DNA of 10,335 nucleotides from Xanthobacteraceae bacterium. GTDB taxonomy: Bacteria; Pseudomonadota; Alphaproteobacteria; Rhizobiales; Xanthobacteraceae. The notes below the pieces were generated by a model. The model did not search any database. It was not told where the DNA came from and saw only the letters and a program-made list of their open reading frames with translations. How positions within the stretch are numbered: the stretch's first letter is position 1; each line of letters begins with the position of its first letter. Position numbers and translations under genes: made by a program. This document shows, one piece after another, positions 6,556 to 10,335 of the stretch. The DNA is taken from NCBI GenBank assembly GCA_030037185.1, contig JASHRR010000403.1, forward strand, positions 1 to 10,335, given 5' to 3'.

Positions 6556-7266
6556 TTACGGATTACTGACTCCTGAACCCCTCATTACCACCTTGTCGCC
6601 GCGCACCTCCCAGCCCTGCAGCCGGGAGAGAAAGCTCATGCCGAGGAGACTCGTCTTGAGTGAGCCCGGTTGGGCAATCAGTGCCGGCACCGCGCGTTCC
6701 ACGATACCGCCGACCGCGATGCGGTCGATGATGGCGGCCGCCGCGTAGGTACGGCCATTCGCAGTCTCGATGTTGACGGTGTACTTGATCAGTTCCACCG
6801 GCAACCCGGCCGCGACGGCGGCGTCGCGGGTCAGCATCACGGAACTCGCGCCTGTATCGAGCACCATCGGCACCCGCGCGCCATTGACCTGTGCGGCCAC
6901 CTGGAAGTCTCCGGCACCGGTGCGGGCCAGTTCGACAGTGCGCCCGCGCGCCGCCGCGTGCCCCGGTACCAGTTCCGCCACAACCCGGTTGCCGATGTCC
7001 TTCAACTCAAATCGATACGTGTAGCCGACCGCCAGCGTAAGGCCGATAACACCCCACATCATGGCCATCCGGACCGCCTCGCCGACGCGACCGCGGAACA
7101 TCCGCGCCAACGCGCTGCCGACCAGAATCAGAAGGCCGATCCTGTAGAGGAGCGATAGCTGCTGGTGATCGTCAAGTCCCGCCATGGCGCCGCCATTGCG
7201 GACCACGACGATCATCAATGCGCCGCCGAGAGCGAGCAATCCCATGGTCTTGACCGAGCCGCGCAC
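6556..7266 (-). CDS. Membrane-anchored retropepsin-like aspartic protease (TIGR02281-type)
   Basis: This appears to be a clan AA aspartic protease of the single-domain, retropepsin-like kind, which would act as a dimer outside the cytoplasmic membrane. The 236-residue product has three hydrophobic spans, about 9-22, 38-55 and 66-82, followed by a soluble protease domain. The catalytic motif is VLDTGASSVML, with Asp 137, and the downstream family landmark is SLLGMSFLSRL (206-216). One Asp per chain is normal for the group. I chose GTG 7266 because GGAG lies 7 bases upstream; ATG 7245 is an internal alternative without such a site. Natural substrates in this bacterial family are not established. 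It is transcribed away from the caspase-fold gene and is not in an operon with any neighbour seen here. Confidence 0.92.
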   Translation of the reverse strand: MRGSVKTMGLLALGGALMIVVVRNGGAMAGLDDHQQLSLLYRIGLLILVGSALARMFRGRVGEAVRMAMMWGVIGLTLAVGYTYRFELKDIGNRVVAELVPGHAAARGRTVELARTGAGDFQVAAQVNGARVPMVLDTGASSVMLTRDAAVAAGLPVELIKYTVNIETANGRTYAAAAIIDRIAVGGIVERAVPALIAQPGSLKTSLLGMSFLSRLQGWEVRGDKVVMRGSGVSNP

Positions 7267-7812
7267 GTCAACTCTCCGCCGCTATCCAGTTTCCAAGCCT
7301 TCGCTTTGAGGAGCCGCGAACGGTCGTCGCTTCGCATCGCTGCGCGACTCAAGTGATGTATACCAGTTATTCGCGCATCTGACTGCGAGCAATTCTGCGA
7401 AATTGGGATCCCGTTATCTGCCTGGTCATGCTTGCGGGAACCAGGAGGGCCGGCAATCTCGAGGCACCGGCGGGCAGCGGGGCAATGACTTGGCCTGCGG
7501 CGTGTTCGATCGCCGCAGAGATTGATCGCGGCGAGAAATCCACTGCTTTTGCGGCGGTCGTGTGCCGCGCGTCGAGGTGGGGGCGGTCGCGCAGCTCGCC
7601 GGACTCGCTCAACCGCAATCCGCGTGCGCGTCGCTATCTGCGGCCTGGCAGTCGCGGCGAAGGGATCGTCGGGTATAATACTCATCATCCGGCGGTAGTC
7701 GTTAACACGTCGTCAATCTTGCCGAGAAATCGTAAGGCCATGCTTAAAGGCACTAAAATTATAGGTCCATCACAGTTAATGATTTTGGACATGAAGCGTT
7801 ATGATTTTGCTC

Positions 7813-7843
7813 GTGCCAGTCCGCGCCGTATGCGCACTGGCAC
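7813..7843. repeat. Hairpin with 8-bp outer and 4-bp inner arms
   Basis: GTGCCAGT (7813-7820) pairs exactly with ACTGGCAC (7836-7843). Inside, GCGC pairs with GCGC after a two-base bulge, leaving a five-base loop. It is followed on the plus strand by six A residues, so the T-run lies 5' of the hairpin on the minus strand. It is therefore not a standard terminator in either direction. Function unknown. Confidence 0.65.
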
Positions 7844-8303
7844 AAAAAAGGCATCGCGTGCCGACGGAGCAAATAGACTTCGGCGCCATCCAGCAAAAGT
7901 CAGTAGCGTATGAGGCCACCACCCGCTGCAGCGGTGCCGGGCGCTGCAACGTGGGCGGCGCACTAACGCTCTTGTTGCGATCGACTTCATGAAATCCGTT
8001 TGCTCGCCAATGGAGCATAGGCAAAGTGCGGCCCGGCGCCCGGACATAGAGGCGCCAATGTGCGGTCCTCCTTCCGAACGGGGGCCCCGCGTGACTTGTA
8101 GCCGCAGTCGACACCCAACGGCGCCGAGGCGTGTATTTTTGTCAAAGCTATCCCCGCGCGAGGCATGCCCCGAAGCGTTTGACAACGGCGGATTCAGCGA
8201 GCGTTCATCGGCGGGGTCGGATCATTTCCACGTCGAGGATGCCGCTTTGTCGTGAGGCGCGGGAACCGGTTTGCGCCTTCAAAACAACGAAGCAACACGA
8301 ATG

Positions 8304-8317
8304 AGGAGAGGGGAGAA
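8304..8317 (+). promoter_or_regulatory. Strong ribosome binding site that sets the start at 8322
   Basis: The purine run AGGAGAGGGGAGAA lies 4 bases before ATG 8322 and contains Shine-Dalgarno cores AGGAG and GGGGAG at workable spacing. An in-frame ATG at 8301 would bury this run inside the coding sequence and would put six polar or charged residues ahead of the signal peptide. The later start is therefore preferred. Confidence 0.75.
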
Positions 8318-8321
8318 GCCC

Positions 8322-10335
8322 ATGTTAGCTCTTTACCGCATTGCGGCCTTCCTGGCCATGTTGGCGCCGCTGTTCGTGGTGCCGGCGGGTGCGCAGGGGC
8401 TGGAGCGGCGCTTCGCGCTGGTCATCGGCAACAGCGAATACAAAGCCGGCCGCTTGCCGACCGCCGCCAACGACGCCGGGCTCGTTGCCGAGACATTGCG
8501 GACAGCGGGTTTCGATGTCGCCGGCGCACGCGACCTTGACCAGGACACTCTGCGTCAGTCGATTCGCGAATTCCTCGACAAAGTATCAGCGGCAGGTCCG
8601 CAGGCGATCTCCTTCGTATACCTGGCAGGCTATGGCTTGCAGTTCGCAGGCGAGAACTACATCGTTCCCATTGACGCCACCATTCGCCGCGGCGAGGATA
8701 TTCCGATCGAAGCGATCCGGATTTCCGATTTCACGCAGCCGCTTGCCAGCACGCCCGGCGCCGTAAAGCTGGTTGTGGTCGACGCCGCACGGCAGCATCC
8801 CTTCAAGCCGGAGGGACCTGCGCTCGCCAGCGGTCTTGCGCTGGTGGAGCCTGATCCCGGCATGCTGGTTGCCTTCAACGCTGCGCCAGGCTCGATCGCG
8901 TCGATCGAGAGCGGGCCTTACGGGGCGTTCGCCCAGGCGCTCGCCGAGATGATCGGCACCGGCGGTCTCGGCGTGGACGACCTGTTTGCTCGTGTGCGTC
9001 TGCGGGTGAGCGAAAAGACGGACGGCATTGCGGTGCCGTGGTACGCCTCGAAGATCGCACAGCCGTTCTTATTCACGGAGCGCACGCCCGACGCGCCGCC
9101 GCCGCCCCAGGTCGCGACCAGCACCGAGCTGCAGAGCCGGCCGATCAGCGAATTCAGCGGCGATCAGGAAGCTTACGTGGCGGCGCTGGAACGCGATACG
9201 CTCGAGGGTTACAAGGAATTCATCGCGGCCTTTGCGGACAGTCCGCTGGCCGGGCGCGTGCGCGCCCTCATCGCAGTGAGACGCGAGGCCATCACGTGGC
9301 GACGCACCCTTTCGATCAACGCGCCGGAGGCCTACTGGTCGTATCTGAGGAGCTATCCGCAGGGCGCCCACGCGGCCGACGCCGAGCGCCGCCTGGCGCG
9401 GCTCGCGGCGGCCTACGATCCGCCGGCTTCGTTCGTCCCGATGGCCTTTGCTGACGTCGAGCCGCCCCCGCCGGACGAAGTGGCCTACCTGAGCCAGCCG
9501 GTCGTCGTGTTCGACGGCCCAGGCTTCCTGCCACCGCCGCCGGTTCCGGATTTCTTCTGCCCGCCGCCGCCAGCTGAATTTGTGGCACTGGCGCCTCCGT
9601 CGCCGCCGATCGGGGCCTTCTTCTTGCCGGTGCCAGTGGTGCCGCTAATCGGCGGGCCAAGGCCGTGGGTGCGGCCGCCCGGCTTCGTACAGCCGCCGCC
9701 GCGATCGCCGATCCAGCAGATCAGCATCAGCAACACGACGATTATCAACCAGCGTTTGGGCGCGCCGTTCAGCGCTGCATTGCCGAATGCTGTGGTGACC
9801 CGTGTCAACAACGGAGCGCTGAAAGCGCCGCCCCCTGCCGCGCCGCCACCCGCACCGATCCAGGCGGCAGCGCTGCCCGGCGCCACGGCGCTCGGCAAGC
9901 CGACCACGCCTTCGCCGCCGCGGACAGGTCCGACAGCGACCGGTGTCCCCGGCGGACGACCCCAGCCCGGCAGCGCGCGTCCGACTCTGGGCCCGAATAC
10001 GGCGACGACCATCCCCGGAGCACGGCCCCAGGGATTGACCCCGCCGGGCATCCAGCGTCCGATCCCAGGCGCGAGCACGGCCACGCCTGGCGCGCGGCCC
10101 GGTTTGGGCCCGCAGCGCCAACTCGGTCCTGGCGGACGACCGCTGCCGGGGCCCTCGACTGCGACCACCTCGCCGGGTCCGCCCCGCCCTGGTCCAGGTG
10201 CGTTGCCGCCGTCCGCGGCAGTTCCGCAAGTGAATCGGCCGGCCTCACCGCCGCCGCGCACTCCGCAGGTGGTAAATCGGCCGCCGCCTCCGGAGAGCGT
10301 AAGAGCACCGCCTCCGCCGGCGGCACACGAGGCGC
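8322..10335 (+). CDS. Secreted caspase-fold (peptidase C14-like) protein lacking the catalytic His and Cys; runs off the right end
   Basis: The 671 residues seen have no stop. A signal peptide (1-24) ends in the cleavage-like PAGA|QG. The p20-like caspase fold follows: RFALVIGNSEY (30-40), LPTAANDAGLVAETL (45-59), then FVYLAGYGLQFAGENYIVPI (98-117). Active bacterial relatives usually read YAGHG here, and the catalytic His is Tyr 104. The strand that should read LDACR reads VVDAARQHPF, with Ala 156 in place of Cys. AFNAAPGSIA (184-193) and GPYGAFAQAL (198-207) complete the domain, so the fold is kept but the dyad is gone. Residues about 281-364 form a helical segment with two YxxF/YxxYP-type units (YKEFIAAFADSP, YWSYLRSYPQGA). 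From about 377 on it is proline-rich, likely disordered, broken by a polar QQISISNTTIINQRLG stretch. It is probably envelope-located and non-proteolytic. Its role is unknown. Confidence 0.9.
   Translation, partial: MLALYRIAAFLAMLAPLFVVPAGAQGLERRFALVIGNSEYKAGRLPTAANDAGLVAETLRTAGFDVAGARDLDQDTLRQSIREFLDKVSAAGPQAISFVYLAGYGLQFAGENYIVPIDATIRRGEDIPIEAIRISDFTQPLASTPGAVKLVVVDAARQHPFKPEGPALASGLALVEPDPGMLVAFNAAPGSIASIESGPYGAFAQALAEMIGTGGLGVDDLFARVRLRVSEKTDGIAVPWYASKIAQPFLFTERTPDAPPPPQVATSTELQSRPISEFSGDQEAYVAALERDTLEGYKEFIAAFADSPLAGRVRALIAVRREAITWRRTLSINAPEAYWSYLRSYPQGAHAADAERRLARLAAAYDPPASFVPMAFADVEPPPPDEVAYLSQPVVVFDGPGFLPPPPVPDFFCPPPPAEFVALAPPSPPIGAFFLPVPVVPLIGGPRPWVRPPGFVQPPPRSPIQQISISNTTIINQRLGAPFSAALPNAVVTRVNNGALKAPPPAAPPPAPIQAAALPGATALGKPTTPSPPRTGPTATGVPGGRPQPGSARPTLGPNTATTIPGARPQGLTPPGIQRPIPGASTATPGARPGLGPQRQLGPGGRPLPGPSTATTSPGPPRPGPGALPPSAAVPQVNRPASPPPRTPQVVNRPPPPESVRAPPPPAAHEA
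9453..10335 (+). other. Proline-rich, low-complexity tail of the caspase-fold protein
   Basis: From about residue 378 to the window edge the protein is dominated by Pro, Ala and Gly with many PPPP runs. Beyond residue 530 it shows degenerate units built on PGARP or PGxRP, G-L/T-x-P and an S/N-TAT spacer (for example near 10006-10030, 10069-10101 and 10155-10175). The coding DNA is extremely GC-rich, which keeps antisense frames open for over 250 codons. Such tails often act as wall- or envelope-spanning linkers or bind partner domains. That is inference here. Confidence 0.75.

Larger units (their letters stand above)
7267..8321. other. About 1 kb without a recognisable gene
   Basis: Short frames on both strands show no family resemblance and no good start sites. 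A lower-GC patch runs from about 7675 to 7815, which is unusual for this window. It contains TATAAT at 7674-7679 but no matching -35, and it ends near the hairpin at 7813-7843. A further inverted repeat TCGCCGC/GCGGCGA lies near 7509-7533. The right end, 8304-8317, carries the ribosome binding site of the caspase-fold gene. Confidence 0.5.

Noticed and set aside
7674..7679. TATAAT as a -10 box
   Set aside because: No acceptable -35 element 15-19 bases upstream (the region reads as GC-rich GTCGCGGCG), and no gene start follows at a sensible distance.
8179..8207. TTGACA as a -35 box for the caspase-fold gene
   Set aside because: At 17 bases spacing the -10 position reads CGTTCA, which is a poor match. 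I could not support a promoter.
9485..10261. Long Gly-rich minus-strand open frame of 258 codons, and others overlapping it
   Set aside because: It is antisense to the proline-rich tail of the caspase-fold protein. Pro codons (CCG/CCC) read as Gly and Arg on the other strand, and the GC bias removes stops. There is no start signal or domain.
1..10335. tRNA or rRNA genes
   Set aside because: I scanned by eye for the TpsiC-loop pattern GTTCRANNC with a matching acceptor stem and found none. dusA being an integration target makes a tRNA attachment site unnecessary here.

Overview
The window is GC-rich DNA with the codon use and gene content of an alphaproteobacterium of the order Hyphomicrobiales. 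A Bradyrhizobium or Rhodopseudomonas relative is the best guess, made from protein style alone. Only about half of it codes. Four genes look intact or intact to the window edge: dusA (tRNA dihydrouridine synthase), a TauE/SafE-type exporter, a membrane-anchored retropepsin-like aspartic protease, and a secreted caspase-fold protein that runs off the right end.

Layout. Positions 1-1308 hold no gene I can defend: frames are short and broken, with a 15-bp GC-rich tandem repeat at 276-320. Positions 1309-2213 are a wrecked tyrosine recombinase gene on the minus strand. Its middle third is flipped onto the plus strand in place, and its C-terminal tail resumes on the minus strand exactly where the flipped block ends. 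Its 5' end faces dusA across 72 bases that contain a perfect 17-bp palindrome. dusA and the exporter (2286-4202) are co-directional, 24 bases apart, and probably one transcript. Positions 4203-6555 are again mostly decayed: a broken ATP-dependent DNA ligase (about 4953-5290), a doubtful small membrane ORF on the minus strand, and two copies of a repeat built of two hairpins (5776-5872 and 6090-6181). The aspartic protease is at 6556-7266 (minus). About 1 kb without a recognisable gene follows, and then the caspase-fold gene starts at 8322.

How the parts fit. dusA is a known target for integrases of mobile elements, so the recombinase relic abutting its 5' end suggests an old element inserted there and then decayed; the broken frames at 1-1308 may be its remains. 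The ligase relic could belong to another lost accessory segment. The surviving genes have housekeeping or envelope roles: tRNA modification, organic or sulfur anion export, and envelope proteolysis. The most unusual protein is the caspase homologue. It keeps the fold's landmark motifs but has Tyr and Ala where the catalytic His and Cys should be, and it carries a long proline-rich tail, so it is probably a non-enzymatic envelope protein.
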